A stretch of 64,000 nucleotides of DNA from Whitmania pigra (lineage: Eukaryota; Annelida; Clitellata; Hirudinida; Haemopidae). The notes under the pieces are model-generated. The model made no database searches and was not told the origin of the DNA. It worked only from the letters and a program-made list of their open reading frames with translations. Positions 1-8,991 of the stretch are shown here, piece by piece (positions within the stretch are counted from its first letter, which is position 1; the number at the start of each line of letters is the position of its first letter). The stretch is taken from assembly GCA_021613335.1 (NCBI GenBank), contig JAJTWR010000431.1, positions 682,001 to 746,000 on the forward strand, written 5' to 3'. The translations under genes were made by a program, and so were the position numbers.

Positions 1-368
1 AGGCGCTCTGCCCGTACGCGGCGCAGCCGGTGGTGCATGGGAATAACCGACCGGCAATAGTGATGCTCATCGCCCTGGAGCCGGAGATGCTCCTCCCGTG
101 GGCCACAAAGAACGGCTTTACCGGCACGTTCGCAGAAATCGCCCGACGCAAAGAAACTCGGGACCTCATCGCTCCCTACGTTGAGGAACTGAACAAGACT
201 CTCGCAAAACACGAGGCGATCAAGCACTTCGCGATCATCGACCGCGAGGTGAGCATCGCGAGCGGCGACCTGACACCGAGCATGAAGCTCAAACGTCGGC
301 CGCTCGAAGAGCGCTACCAGGACTTGCTTGAGAGCTTCTACGCAAAGGAAGTCGGCAGACCAATCTGA
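1..368 (+). CDS. Long-chain acyl-CoA ligase (AMP-binding), C-terminal fragment cut by window edge
   Basis: The frame is open from base 3 to the stop at 368, so the gene begins upstream of the window; the GTG at 30 is an internal codon, not a start. The visible 120 or so residues match the C-terminal subdomain of FadD15-type long-chain fatty acid-CoA ligases: the strand VVHGNNRPAIVMLI, then a helical stretch with ELNKTLAKHEAIKHFAII, and the late motif LTPSMKLKRR, whose lysine sits where the catalytic lysine of the adenylating C-domain usually lies. The enzyme would activate fatty acids with ATP and CoA. Family assignment is good; substrate chain length cannot be told from this fragment. Confidence 0.8.
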   Translation, partial: ALCPYAAQPVVHGNNRPAIVMLIALEPEMLLPWATKNGFTGTFAEIARRKETRDLIAPYVEELNKTLAKHEAIKHFAIIDREVSIASGDLTPSMKLKRRPLEERYQDLLESFYAKEVGRPI

Positions 369-384
369 CGAACGTTAGAGGCTG

Positions 385-636
385 TTACTTCGCGAGCTTC
401 GGGAACGTCTCGTCGTGCGCTTCAATGATCTGGTCACCGATGGCGAGAGCCCGCTCCATGAGCGGTGCCTTGCGCCTGGGGCGGATGATGAGTGCGTCCC
501 CGTCGGTGGTGACTTCCAGCAGGGTATCCTTGGAAATGTCGAGGAGGTCGAGGATCGGACGATCGATAATGATGCCCTGACTGTTGCCAATAGTCGAGAT
601 AGGGGTGGATTGTCGTCTCGAACTGCACAAGGCCAA
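385..636 (-). CDS. AbrB/MazE-type DNA-binding protein (orphan, start uncertain)
   Basis: This 83-residue frame holds a SpoVT/AbrB-like swapped-hairpin domain: STIGNSQGIIIDRPILDLL, then LEVTTDGDALIIRP, then a charged tail HDETFPKLAK typical of an orphan AbrB family common in Myxococcota-like genomes. No toxin gene lies beside it, so it is more likely a transcription factor than an antitoxin. The frame opens with TTG at 636, giving an unusual Cys/Arg-rich N-terminus; a second frame from GTG at 628 runs into the same spot, so a one-base shift just before the domain, or a non-ATG start, is possible. It is divergent from the monooxygenase gene at 828. Confidence 0.65.
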   Translation of the reverse strand: MALCSSRRQSTPISTIGNSQGIIIDRPILDLLDISKDTLLEVTTDGDALIIRPRRKAPLMERALAIGDQIIEAHDETFPKLAK

Positions 637-827
637 AACTCGATCAAAGTACCATCAATGTGCTCTCTGAAAATTGGCAGACATATTCGGGACTTACCAT
701 CAGACACGTACTGTTTTGTCTCCAAGGGTTGCTCCATAAGGATTGTTTCGTTACTTGGTTAAACATCTCATAATTGCATCAAGTCTGGAGGGGAAGTGTG
801 AAGCAGTGAACTCTGTGAGGTTGATGT

Positions 828-2285
828 ATGCCCAAAACTGGACAAGCTCATCTGGAGAGTTTGCGGGATGGACGCTCCATATACATCGACGGCGAGCGCA
901 TTGACGACGTCACTTCGCACCGCGCCTTTCGCAATGTATGCAAATCCGTCGCGGGCCTCTTTGACTTCGCCCTCGACCCGGCGCAGCGCGAACTGATGAC
1001 CTTTGAGACTGAGTCCGGCGAACGCGCGAACCGCATCTGGCAACTCCCCTTCTCCTACACCGAACTCGTCGAACGACGCCTGGCACTGGAAGCTTGGACG
1101 ACGATTCACGGCGGGTTCCTCGCCCGCTCCCCGGACCATGTCGCCTCTTGCATTTCCGGCATGCGCATGGGGTTGCCGATTTTCGAATGCTACAACACGG
1201 ACCGGGCTGCGGCTCTCGAAGCCTATTACCGTTACGCCCGCGACAACGACCTCTACCTCACCTACGTCCTCATCAACCCGCAGGTAGACCGCTCCAAGAC
1301 ACCATCCGAGCAACCCGACGCTTCCTTCACCGCGGGCATCGTCGACCGCAACGGCTCAGGCATCACCATCCGCGGGGCCAAAATGCTTTCGAGCGCCAGC
1401 GTCATCGCCAACGAAGTCTTTGTCACTTCGATTCAGCCGATGCACGCCGGTGATGAACGCTATGCGGTGTCCTTTGCTATCCCCATAAATACAAAGGGTT
1501 TAAAGCTACTTTCGCGAAAGTCTTACGAGGCGCATGCGACGGCTACCTTCGATAATCCGCTTGCGAGTCGCTACGATGAGAACGACTCGGTGATGTTCTT
1601 CGACGATGTGAAGGTCCCCTGGGACCGCATATTCGTCGATGGAAACGTCGAGATGTGCCTCCAACAATTCCACGCGACCCCAGCGCATGTATTCCAAACG
1701 TACCAGTCGATGATTCGGCTCAAGGTGAAACTCCAATTCTTGACCGCCATCGCCCACCGGACCACGCAAACCAACGGCACCACAAAATTTCCTCAGGTTC
1801 GCGACCTGCTCGGTCAACTCTCCGCGGAAGCAGCGATGATCGACGCTTTCGTCGAGGCGATGGAGGCAAAAGGCACGCAGGTTGGCCCCTACTACGTTCC
1901 TGACCGGCACATGGTCTACTCAGCGCAGGTGCTCACCCAGCAGATGTACCCGAAGGTCTTAAATTTCCTACGCGAACTCGCTGGCGGCGGAATGATCATG
2001 TTGCCCTCCTCAGTCGCGGACTTTGCCAATCCCGAAATTGCGGCGCTGATTGAGAAGACCCAACAGTCTCGGTCCACCAATTCACGAGACAAAGTGAAGT
2101 TCTACAAACTCGCCTGGGACGCCGTTGGCTCAGAATTTGGCTCGCGGCACCACCAGTACGAAATGTTCCACGCCGGAGCGACGTACGTGACTCGGGGTCA
2201 CGCCTTCCGTACCTACGATTGGCGGAAGGTCGACCGGATTCTCCAGTCGATTCTCGACTCCTACGACCTAGAATCTACGCACTAG
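828..2285 (+). CDS. 4-hydroxyphenylacetate 3-monooxygenase-type oxygenase (HpaB family)
   Basis: The 485-aa protein belongs to the HpaB family of FADH2-dependent aromatic hydroxylases with acyl-CoA-dehydrogenase fold. It has the conserved GGFLARSPDHV segment (residues 95-105), the middle beta-domain with GAKMLSSASVIANEVFV, the PWDRIF loop and an all-helical C-terminal domain containing AGGGMIMLPSS. Length is normal (480-520 aa). Such enzymes ortho-hydroxylate phenols using reduced flavin supplied by a separate reductase; a matching reductase gene lies at 3501-4019 on the same strand, beyond the broken Fic gene. The start follows GTGAGG. The true phenolic substrate is unknown. The last four bases overlap the convergent Fic remnant. 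Confidence 0.85.
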   Translation: MPKTGQAHLESLRDGRSIYIDGERIDDVTSHRAFRNVCKSVAGLFDFALDPAQRELMTFETESGERANRIWQLPFSYTELVERRLALEAWTTIHGGFLARSPDHVASCISGMRMGLPIFECYNTDRAAALEAYYRYARDNDLYLTYVLINPQVDRSKTPSEQPDASFTAGIVDRNGSGITIRGAKMLSSASVIANEVFVTSIQPMHAGDERYAVSFAIPINTKGLKLLSRKSYEAHATATFDNPLASRYDENDSVMFFDDVKVPWDRIFVDGNVEMCLQQFHATPAHVFQTYQSMIRLKVKLQFLTAIAHRTTQTNGTTKFPQVRDLLGQLSAEAAMIDAFVEAMEAKGTQVGPYYVPDRHMVYSAQVLTQQMYPKVLNFLRELAGGGMIMLPSSVADFANPEIAALIEKTQQSRSTNSRDKVKFYKLAWDAVGSEFGSRHHQYEMFHAGATYVTRGHAFRTYDWRKVDRILQSILDSYDLESTH

Positions 2286-2984
2286 GCTTCCGTGCCAACG
2301 CACAACCGCTTGAGGTAGGCCGCGTAGCAGAAGGTGCGGTCCCGGCGACGCCCCGAGGTCTCAACGAGCACTCCAGCGTCCACGAGGGCACTCACGGCCT
2401 TGCTCGCGGTTGGTTTGGTCGTCGAGAGCAGTTCGACAACCCGGCCGATGCTCACTATTGGATGCTCAGGAAGTAGCTCGAAGAGCCGAGCCGCCATCAC
2501 CGAACTTGTCTTCGCGCTCAAGACTTTGTCCCGATCAGCGGTGGTGAGAGCGAACAGTGTTTGGATTGTGTCTACTGCTTCGTCGGCGGCCACCGCCGTG
2601 CCCTCGAGAAAAAACGCAAGCCAGCCCTCAAAATCACCTTGGCTTCGGACCGCATCGAGGCGTCGGTAGTACTCAGCGCGGTGCAGTTTGAAGAAGTAGC
2701 TCAGGTACAACAGCGGTTCACTCAGCAGTTTCCAATGCTCCAGAAGCAACGTGATCAACAGGCGGCCAATGCGGCCGTTGCCGGGGCGTGTACCTCCAAT
2801 CCAGTTCTGGCTAGTTCGGATTTCTCCCGGACTCTTCTTTGCCCCGCGCACGCCCTAGGAAGGCGGCGGTACCAGCGTCAACCGTCAACGCGGGGTTCTG
2901 GGGTGGCAACGGATCAGGGACAAATGCGGCGACCTCTTCTCCGGCCACACGCGTTCGCTCAAATCTGCCTGTGGTTCGCACCAT
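2282..2984 (-). pseudogene. Fic-family gene, broken by two internal deletions
   Basis: Three blocks of a Fic protein can be read on the minus strand. Block A starts at the ATG at 2984 (GAGG upstream) and matches the short N-terminal arm of the family. Block B begins near 2851 in a different frame, where only a GTG is available, and contains SPGEIRTSQNWIGG, the conserved segment before the active site. Block C follows without a frame change near 2780 and starts with GNGRIGR, then continues into a normal C-terminal winged-helix region. The first junction loses roughly 100 residues and shifts frame; the second removes the stretch that carries the catalytic HPF histidine. The product cannot be an active AMP-transferase. 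Intact relatives are about 370 aa. Confidence 0.85.
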
Positions 2985-3124
2985 GGACCAGCCCTCGCAG
3001 AGAATTCTCGCCTGCGACCTGGTCGAAAGTAAAGACTTCTTTCTTTTGACGAAACCGAAAGAAAGGCTTGTTCCCCAGCGCTTTCACGCCAACTGAAGTT
3101 CGAAACTCGCGCGATTCCCTGATG

Positions 3125-3147
3125 AAAAAAACCGAACAGTGCCTCGG
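3125..3147 (-). terminator. Short hairpin with T-run after the 63-aa gene
   Basis: On the minus strand a short CCGA/TCGG stem just after the stop of the 3149-3340 gene is followed by a run of six to seven T. The stem is weak, so this is only a possible intrinsic terminator. Confidence 0.35.
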
Positions 3148-3148
3148 A

Positions 3149-3340
3149 CTACTTCTCTGCGCCGCCGTGGCCGCCCTCTTCCTGCCACTCCTTGGGGTTG
3201 GTGGGCCATTCGAAGGAGTCGGGTACGAACCCGCCCCCGCGGCTACCACTCCACCACTGTTCCTGGAAGTAGATGAGGTCCGAGCAGTCCTTCGGCTTGA
3301 AGGTGAGCGGCTTATCGTCGTGTCCGTCGTGAGCAACCAT
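3149..3340 (-). CDS. Small acidic/Trp-rich protein of unknown function
   Basis: A 63-residue frame begins with ATG at 3340 behind AAGGAT and ends in TAG. Codon third positions are strongly G/C (AAG, CTC, ATC, TTC, GAC dominate), as in the surrounding housekeeping genes, which argues for real coding. The protein is soluble and rich in Trp, Gly and Glu (EQWWSGSRGGG, FEWPTNPKEW), with no signal peptide. I recognise no family. It lies alone between the Fic remnant and the flavin reductase. The rest of 2985-3148 and 3341-3500 shows nothing I can name. Confidence 0.5.
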   Translation of the reverse strand: MVAHDGHDDKPLTFKPKDCSDLIYFQEQWWSGSRGGGFVPDSFEWPTNPKEWQEEGGHGGAEK

Positions 3341-3500
3341 GGGCGTTATCCTTAGCCCATTTTAGGGGCAGGAGCTATCCGCTGCACCGGGATAGCAATC
3401 GGGAAAGCTGTTCGAACTCCTTCGTGGTCAGGGGTAAGAATATGCTTTGCTACAAAGCTCATAAATTCTTCTATCTTTCGCTGCCACCGGGGGAAGAACA

Positions 3501-4019
3501 GTGGAACGCAGAGCATTTCGACAATCCTTAGGAGAATTCGCGACCGGCGTAGCGGTCATCACCGCGCAGGGCGAAAGCGAAGAACTCATCGGCGTGACCA
3601 TGAGTTCTTTCAACTCCGTATCTATCGACCCGCCGCTCGTGCTGTTCAGCGTGGACCGGAGGGCACACAGCCTCCCCTCTATGCTCGCCGCCAAAGGCTT
3701 CGCGGTCAACGTGCTCGCCCGCGAACAAGAGGAGGTCTCGAATCGCTTCGCCCGCTCGCTCTCCGACAAGTGGAGCAACGTCAAGCGCTCGGTCGGCCAC
3801 GCGCAAGCGCCACTCATCGAAGGATCGCTCGCCCATTTCGAGTGCGAGCCCTACGCCCATTACAACGGCGGCGATCACATCATCTTTCTCGTGAGGGTCG
3901 TCCGCCACACGGTGCACCCAGACAAACCAGCGCCCCTCATTTTCTTCCGGGGCCGCTACCGCGACCTTTCCAGCGACACCCAGCGGGAGCCGCCGTGGCC
4001 GCTCCCCAATCCCTACTGA
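3501..4019 (+). CDS. Flavin reductase, HpaC/NADH:FMN oxidoreductase-like
   Basis: The 172-aa protein has the flavin-reductase-like split barrel: ERRAFRQSLGEFATGVAVIT at the N-terminus, GVTMSSFNSVSIDPPLVLFS at residues 31-50 (flavin-binding strand and turn), and YNGGDHIIFLVRV, the usual GDH motif in the last third. The family uses NAD(P)H to reduce free FMN or FAD, which diffuses to a partner monooxygenase. The HpaB-like oxygenase at 828-2285 is the obvious partner. The C-terminal tail past the barrel (SSDTQREPPWPLPNPY) looks unstructured. Length fits the family. Confidence 0.85.
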   Translation: MERRAFRQSLGEFATGVAVITAQGESEELIGVTMSSFNSVSIDPPLVLFSVDRRAHSLPSMLAAKGFAVNVLAREQEEVSNRFARSLSDKWSNVKRSVGHAQAPLIEGSLAHFECEPYAHYNGGDHIIFLVRVVRHTVHPDKPAPLIFFRGRYRDLSSDTQREPPWPLPNPY

Positions 4020-4025
4020 GAACAG

Positions 4026-4068
4026 GACCGCTTCAGGCAGCGCCGTGCGGCACGGCGCTGCGGCGGTC
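4026..4068. terminator. Long GC-rich hairpin between convergent genes
   Basis: GCAGCGCCGTG (4037-4047) and CACGGCGCTGC (4051-4061) form a perfect 11-bp stem with a CGG loop, and an outer GACCGC/GCGGTC pair extends it. It sits exactly between the stop of the flavin reductase and the stop of pilT. There is no clear T-run on either side, so it may act as a bidirectional pause or an mRNA 3' end stabiliser. Confidence 0.55.
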
Positions 4069-4069
4069 G

Positions 4070-5128
4070 TTATTTGAGGAACTCCTCGAAGCGCGCCTTG
4101 TTCATGGACTTGCGGTAGGCCTCTTCACCGTCGACTTTGCGGCTCGATGCTAGCGCGAAGAGCGCGTCGTCCATCTGCTGCATCCCCTGGTTCTTCCCGC
4201 CCTGGATGATGGAGTTGATCATCGGCGTGTTGGCTTCGCGGATGACGTTCGCAAGCCCAGGAGTCCGCAGGAGAATTTCGTGGACGGCCACCCGACCGGC
4301 GGAGTTCGAGAGCGCGAGCAGCTCTTGGGAGACGACCGCGGCTAGCGCCTCGGAGAGCACCGTGCGCACCCGTGGTTGCTGATCCGCCGGGAATACCCCG
4401 ATGATGCGGTCCACCGCGCGGGTCGCGCCGCTCGTGTGCAGCGTCCCAAAGACAAGCACGCCCATCTCCGCCGCCGTGAGCGCGAGGGAAATAGTCTCCA
4501 AGTCGCGAAGCTCACCGACGAGAATGACGCCCGGGTCCTGCCGAATGGCTGCCTTGAGAGCCACCGCGAAGCTCTCGGTGTCGGTGCCGACTTCGCGCTG
4601 CGAGAACGTCGAGCGCCGGTTGGTGTGCAGGACTTCCACCGGGTCTTCGATGGTGACGATGTGCTTGACGTGGCGGGAGTTGATGAGGTCGATGACCGCA
4701 GCCAAAGTCGTGCTCTTTCCCGAGCCGGTGGGTCCGGTGACGAGCACGAGCCCCTGGTCGATATCGGCGAGGGTAGCAATCGCCTTGGGGGCGTTCAGCT
4801 CCTCTAAGGTCCGCACCTTTTCGGGGATATGCCGGAAGACCGCGCCGCAACCGCGCTCCTGCATGAAGTAGTTGGCCCGAAACCGCCCTTGACCATCGAG
4901 GGCGTAGGCGAAGTCGAGGTCGTTGTTGGTCTCGAAGTGGTTCCACTGCCCCGGAGAGCAGAGTTCCGAGAGCTGTTGGAGCAAATTTTCGTGCGTAATC
5001 GGCTCCCAGCCGCGCACCGGCGTCAGGTCTCCGTTCACGCGGATCGTCGGTGCGAGCCCGGCGCTCAAATGGAGGTCCGAGCCGTGCCGGTCCTTCAAGT
5101 GCTTCAGCAGGGTATCAAGATGCGCCAT
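4070..5128 (-). CDS. pilT: PilT-family twitching motility ATPase (short form)
   Basis: The protein of about 352 aa is a type IV pilus retraction ATPase of the PilT/PilU family. It has the N-terminal PAS-like half (GSDLHLSAGLAPTIRVNG), Walker A GPTGSGKST around residue 132, the Asp box (HIVTIEDPVE), Walker B region VGELRDLETISLALTAAE and the His box FGTLHT. ATP hydrolysis at the inner membrane pulls pilin subunits out of the fibre. I place the start at the ATG at 5128, which overlaps the previous gene by 14 bases; an upstream frame extension to 5173 exists but lacks homology. In Walker B the usual EDPDVI reads QDPGVI. It is probably co-transcribed with the longer paralogue upstream. Confidence 0.85.
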   Translation of the reverse strand: MAHLDTLLKHLKDRHGSDLHLSAGLAPTIRVNGDLTPVRGWEPITHENLLQQLSELCSPGQWNHFETNNDLDFAYALDGQGRFRANYFMQERGCGAVFRHIPEKVRTLEELNAPKAIATLADIDQGLVLVTGPTGSGKSTTLAAVIDLINSRHVKHIVTIEDPVEVLHTNRRSTFSQREVGTDTESFAVALKAAIRQDPGVILVGELRDLETISLALTAAEMGVLVFGTLHTSGATRAVDRIIGVFPADQQPRVRTVLSEALAAVVSQELLALSNSAGRVAVHEILLRTPGLANVIREANTPMINSIIQGGKNQGMQQMDDALFALASSRKVDGEEAYRKSMNKARFEEFLK

Positions 5129-6992
5129 TGCGCTCCCCTGCAACGCCGCCGAACCGTTTGGGGTCTTCGGCAAACTCCGCCGCGACAGCCTTGGTGATGG
5201 TTCCGCTCTTCACGAGCTCGGCCAGGGATTCGTCGAGGAGAAGCATGCCCTCGCTGCGGCCGGTCTGCATCACCGAGCGTATCTGGAACGTCTTCTCTTC
5301 GCGGATCATATTCGCGACCGCTGGCTTCACCCAGAGGAGCTCGAGCGCCGGGACGCGACCGCTGCCGTCGGCAGTCGGCACGAGGCGCTGCGATACGACA
5401 GCTCGCAAGCAGTCGCTCAACATCAAGCGAATGGACTTTTGTTGGTCCGGCGGAAACACATCGAGGATGCGGTTCACCGTCCGGATAGCGTTGTTGGTGT
5501 GCATTGTGCCGAGCACGAGGTGGCCGGTGTCGGCGGCAGTCACCGCGAGGGAGATAGATTCAAGGTCGCGCAGCTCGCCGATGACGATGATGTCCGGGTC
5601 TTCCCGCAGCGCCGCCCGAAGGGCCGTCGGGTACGACGCGGTGTGCACCCCCGCCTGGCGTTGGTTCACGACGCAAGACATGGGGGTATGAATATATTCA
5701 ATGGGGTCTTCGATGGTGATGATGTGCGAGCGTCGCGAGGCATTCAGCAACGAAACCAGCGCCGCAAGCGTCGACGACTTTCCGCAGCCGGTCGGGCCGG
5801 TCATCAGGATGAGCCCCTGGTGGTAGTCGAGGAGCCGCTTCAGCGACGCGGGGAGCTTCAAGGTCTCGAACGTGGGCGGCGTCAGCGAGATGGGCCGAAA
5901 CACCGCATCCCAGCCGCGTTGCTGGCGGTAGAAGCTGGTGCGGAAGCGGCCGATGTCGGGGAGGACGATGGTCGTTTCGAGATCGAACGTCTCCAGGAGC
6001 TGTTCGAGCTGATCCTCCGGCAGGCTCTCTTTGATGAGCGCCAAAATGGTGTCTTCGCTCAAGACATTCTTGGATTGGTTCGCGAGCTCGCCGTTGAGCC
6101 GGAACTGAATCGGCGACCCGGTGTGCAGATGGACATCGCTCGCCCCGAGCTTCATGGCCTTGGAGAGGATGCTCGCAACATCCAAATCCGATTCGAAGTC
6201 GACAGGCATTGTCGCCCGCGGACGGATGATGGAAGTCCGCGAGCGCATCGGCTGCGGCACCGACTCCGACGAAGACCACTGCTGCCGAGCACTCGCTTTC
6301 TCGAGCGGCGGCACCGTCCGGTGGGAGTGCGGCGCTTTTCGTTGGGTCGGAACAGTCTTCCGTGGTGGCGGTGTGACGTCGGTGCGGGTTGGGGGCTCCT
6401 GCTCGAACCGGTCGGCACTACGAACGAGTTCGCCCATGTCGACGTCTTCCGTGTCCGCCGCGAGTTCGGCAACGAACCCGGCCTCAGAGGGCGTGGAATC
6501 TTCCAGAGGAATGTCGAAGACGTCATCCGGAATCGGCGGAGGCCCCACGGCGGTGGTTTCGACGCGGTCCCGGCGCCGCACCGGAGAGGTCTTCGCGGGG
6601 TAGTCAGATTCGATAGGGGCGCTTGCCACTGCCTTCAGTCCCGCCGATTGGGTCGGCATCGGCACCGGCGTCACAAAGTTCTCCATGCGCCTCGGCTGCG
6701 GTGGCAAACTGCCGGACTCCACCGAAGTGACGATGGAAGCGGTCACCAAGGGCAGGTCATCGACACTCTGTGCCGCTTGGGCTGCCTGAGCCTGCTTCTG
6801 GCTCTTGTAGCGAGCCACAGCACGGTGCATCCATTCCACTTGTTCCGTGTTAATGAACTTTAAGGTAACTGCGGCTTCGAGGAGCGTAATACCTTCCATC
6901 GCCATGAAGCGACGAGACTCGGCAAGTTGCTCTTCGTCCAGCAGCTTATAATGGAAGGCAATGCTGGCAACAATTGCATCCTCGGTAGCCAT
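5115..6992 (-). CDS. PilT-like ATPase with long N-terminal extension
   Basis: This paralogue of the neighbouring PilT has about 625 aa. Residues 1-75 form a small helical domain (EEQLAESRRFMAMEGITLLEA resembles an N-terminal GSPII_E-type helical bundle), residues 80-265 are Pro/Ser/charge-rich and probably disordered, and the PilT core fills the rest: GASDVHLHTGSPIQFRLNG, Walker A GPTGCGKSS near residue 400, TIEDPIEY, REDPDIIVIGELRD and LGTMHTNN. The core keeps the canonical Walker B residues that the short paralogue has altered. The extension could dock to a pilus or signalling partner. The best start is the ATG at 6992. The gene overlaps pilT, so both are made from one transcript. Confidence 0.85.
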   Translation of the reverse strand: MATEDAIVASIAFHYKLLDEEQLAESRRFMAMEGITLLEAAVTLKFINTEQVEWMHRAVARYKSQKQAQAAQAAQSVDDLPLVTASIVTSVESGSLPPQPRRMENFVTPVPMPTQSAGLKAVASAPIESDYPAKTSPVRRRDRVETTAVGPPPIPDDVFDIPLEDSTPSEAGFVAELAADTEDVDMGELVRSADRFEQEPPTRTDVTPPPRKTVPTQRKAPHSHRTVPPLEKASARQQWSSSESVPQPMRSRTSIIRPRATMPVDFESDLDVASILSKAMKLGASDVHLHTGSPIQFRLNGELANQSKNVLSEDTILALIKESLPEDQLEQLLETFDLETTIVLPDIGRFRTSFYRQQRGWDAVFRPISLTPPTFETLKLPASLKRLLDYHQGLILMTGPTGCGKSSTLAALVSLLNASRRSHIITIEDPIEYIHTPMSCVVNQRQAGVHTASYPTALRAALREDPDIIVIGELRDLESISLAVTAADTGHLVLGTMHTNNAIRTVNRILDVFPPDQQKSIRLMLSDCLRAVVSQRLVPTADGSGRVPALELLWVKPAVANMIREEKTFQIRSVMQTGRSEGMLLLDESLAELVKSGTITKAVAAEFAEDPKRFGGVAGERNGAS

Positions 6993-7051
6993 ACTGAATT
7001 GTTGAAGCAATACCACCTTTAGAGCAATTAATTAAGAGAGTATATCCGCCG

Positions 7052-8830
7052 ATGCGAAGCTTTTCATTGATGCAGTTTGCCCGCCGCCTGATGTCGCCCA
7101 ATCTCCGACGGGTCATCAGCCTGACCGTCCCGGAGCGCAAGCAGCTCATTCTCGCTTCGTTTTTCCTGATTCTCAGCACACTTGGAACCTTGAGCTTCCC
7201 GCGCGCTGCCGGGAAGCTGCTCGACGAAGCGTTGCACTCCAGCAAGAAAGCTACGGTCGACCTCGCGCATGTCGACCGGCTTGCGTTGTCGCTCATCGCC
7301 ATCTTCGCCTTGACTGCACTCGCCTCGGCTCTGCGCTTCTATTTCTTTTCCCGGGCCGGCGAGCGCATCGTCAGCCGCCTGCGCACCAACCTGTTCTCGT
7401 CGCTCTTGTTTCAGGAGACGGCCTTCTTCGACACCCAGAAGTCCGGCGAGCTCGCAAGCCGACTGTCGAGCGACGCCACGGTGCTGCAAACCGCCGTCAG
7501 CGGAAACATCAGCCAGGCGCTTCGCAACAGCACCATCGTCTTCGGCGCGCTCATCATGTTGCTGCTCACCTCGGCACGCCTCACCATATCGATGCTCGCG
7601 GTGGTCCCGCCCATAGCGCTCTCGGCAGTCATCTACGGGCGCCGGGTCCGCAAACTCTCCCGTGAAGCCCAGGACGCGCTCGCCCGCTCCAGCGACGTCG
7701 CCGTCGAGGCCATCGCTGGCATCCGCACGGTGAAGAGCTTCGCCGCCGAGAAGGAAGAAATCACCCGCTACCAGTCCGCCATCTCCAACGCTGTCTCGCT
7801 TTCGATTCAGCGCATTTCCTATTCTGCCTCGTTCTTTGGCATCGCATTCTTCGCCGCGTTCTCCGCCGGCGCTTTCGTTTTCTGGTACGGGGCGCGCCTC
7901 GTCGCTTCCGGGGAATTGACCGCCGGAAACCTCATCTCCTTCCTCTTCAACACCATGCAGCTCGCCTTCGGCCTTGCAGCGCTCGCGGAGCTCTGGACCG
8001 ACCTCCAACGCGCCATCGGCGCCGCCGAGCGAGTCTTCGAACTGCTCGACCGAACTCCGGCGATTGCTCGCGGCGGCGAGAAGCTCCCGCAAGTGAGCGG
8101 CGACATTCGCTTCGAGAACATCACGTTCTTCTACCCGAGCCGCCCGCAGTTCACGGTGCTCAAGGACTTCAGCCTCAACCTCCATCCGGGAGAAGTCACC
8201 GCCATCGTCGGCCACTCCGGCGCTGGCAAATCCACCCTCGCCTCACTCTTGTACCGGCTGTACGATCCTCAGGAAGGCACCATCTCCTTCGACGGCGTCC
8301 CCTACCGCACCATCGATCCAGAGTTCTTGCGACGGCAAGTCGGCGTCGTCGCCCAAGAACCGCTGCTCTTCTCGACCTCCATCGGCGAGAACATCCGCTA
8401 CGGACGCCTCGAAGCGAACACTGAAGAAATCATGAAGGCCGCCGAAGCTGCGAACGCCCGGGACTTCATCGAGTCTTTCCCGAATAGCTACGACACCTTG
8501 GTCGGCGAACGCGGCGTCCAACTCTCCGGCGGCCAGAAGCAGCGCGTCGCCATCGCCCGCGCGGTGCTGAAAGACCCGCGCATCCTCGTCCTCGACGAAG
8601 CGACGAGCGCCCTCGACGCCGAGAGCGAGCACTTGGTGCAAGACGCCCTCGACAAACTCCTCAAAGGCCGCACCACCCTCATCATCGCCCACCGCCTCTC
8701 GACGGTGCAGCACGCGCACCGGGTCGTCGTCCTCGAGCACGGCCACATCGTCCAAGTCGGCCCCCACGCGACGCTCATGCACCAGGAAGGTCCGTACCGC
8801 CGCCTCGTCGAGCGCCAGTTCGCGGCCTAA
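7052..8830 (+). CDS. ABC exporter half-transporter (MsbA/TAP-like)
   Basis: The 592-aa protein has a six-helix type 1 exporter domain (residues about 20-325) fused to one ATPase domain. Walker A GHSGAGKST lies near residue 387, the Q-loop in GVVAQEPLLF, the signature LSGGQKQRVAIARA near 491, Walker B RILVLDEATSALD, and the H-switch IIAHRLSTV. It should work as a homodimer exporting a lipid, drug or peptide. Closest in layout to MsbA, BmrA and ABCB/TAP proteins; the substrate cannot be told. It is divergent from the pilT pair and ends just before a terminator that serves the opposite-strand SWIB gene. Confidence 0.85.
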   Translation: MRSFSLMQFARRLMSPNLRRVISLTVPERKQLILASFFLILSTLGTLSFPRAAGKLLDEALHSSKKATVDLAHVDRLALSLIAIFALTALASALRFYFFSRAGERIVSRLRTNLFSSLLFQETAFFDTQKSGELASRLSSDATVLQTAVSGNISQALRNSTIVFGALIMLLLTSARLTISMLAVVPPIALSAVIYGRRVRKLSREAQDALARSSDVAVEAIAGIRTVKSFAAEKEEITRYQSAISNAVSLSIQRISYSASFFGIAFFAAFSAGAFVFWYGARLVASGELTAGNLISFLFNTMQLAFGLAALAELWTDLQRAIGAAERVFELLDRTPAIARGGEKLPQVSGDIRFENITFFYPSRPQFTVLKDFSLNLHPGEVTAIVGHSGAGKSTLASLLYRLYDPQEGTISFDGVPYRTIDPEFLRRQVGVVAQEPLLFSTSIGENIRYGRLEANTEEIMKAAEAANARDFIESFPNSYDTLVGERGVQLSGGQKQRVAIARAVLKDPRILVLDEATSALDAESEHLVQDALDKLLKGRTTLIIAHRLSTVQHAHRVVVLEHGHIVQVGPHATLMHQEGPYRRLVERQFAA

Positions 8831-8833
8831 ACC

Positions 8834-8878
8834 AAAAAAAAACCCCAGAAACCGCGGCTTTGCGAGGTTTCGGGGGTT
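8834..8878 (-). terminator. Strong intrinsic terminator for the SWIB gene
   Basis: Arms 8841-8853 and 8866-8878 pair in 12 of 13 positions. Read on the minus strand the stem is followed by nine T (complement of the A-run 8834-8842), so it terminates transcription coming from the SWIB gene and stops it entering the ABC gene antisense. Confidence 0.85.
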
Positions 8879-8991
8879 CAATATTTCGTGGCGAGATACT
8901 TCTCCCTCATGCGGGACTTGCATGGAGAGTCGCTGTCGGCCTCCACTTTCGAGGATGCCTTAGGCGAAATGTCTCCTAAGCTTTCAGCAGC

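Noticed and set aside
4923..6863. A 646-codon plus-strand frame over the PilT paralogues
   Set aside because: Composition is low-complexity and the minus strand encodes two clear ATPases.
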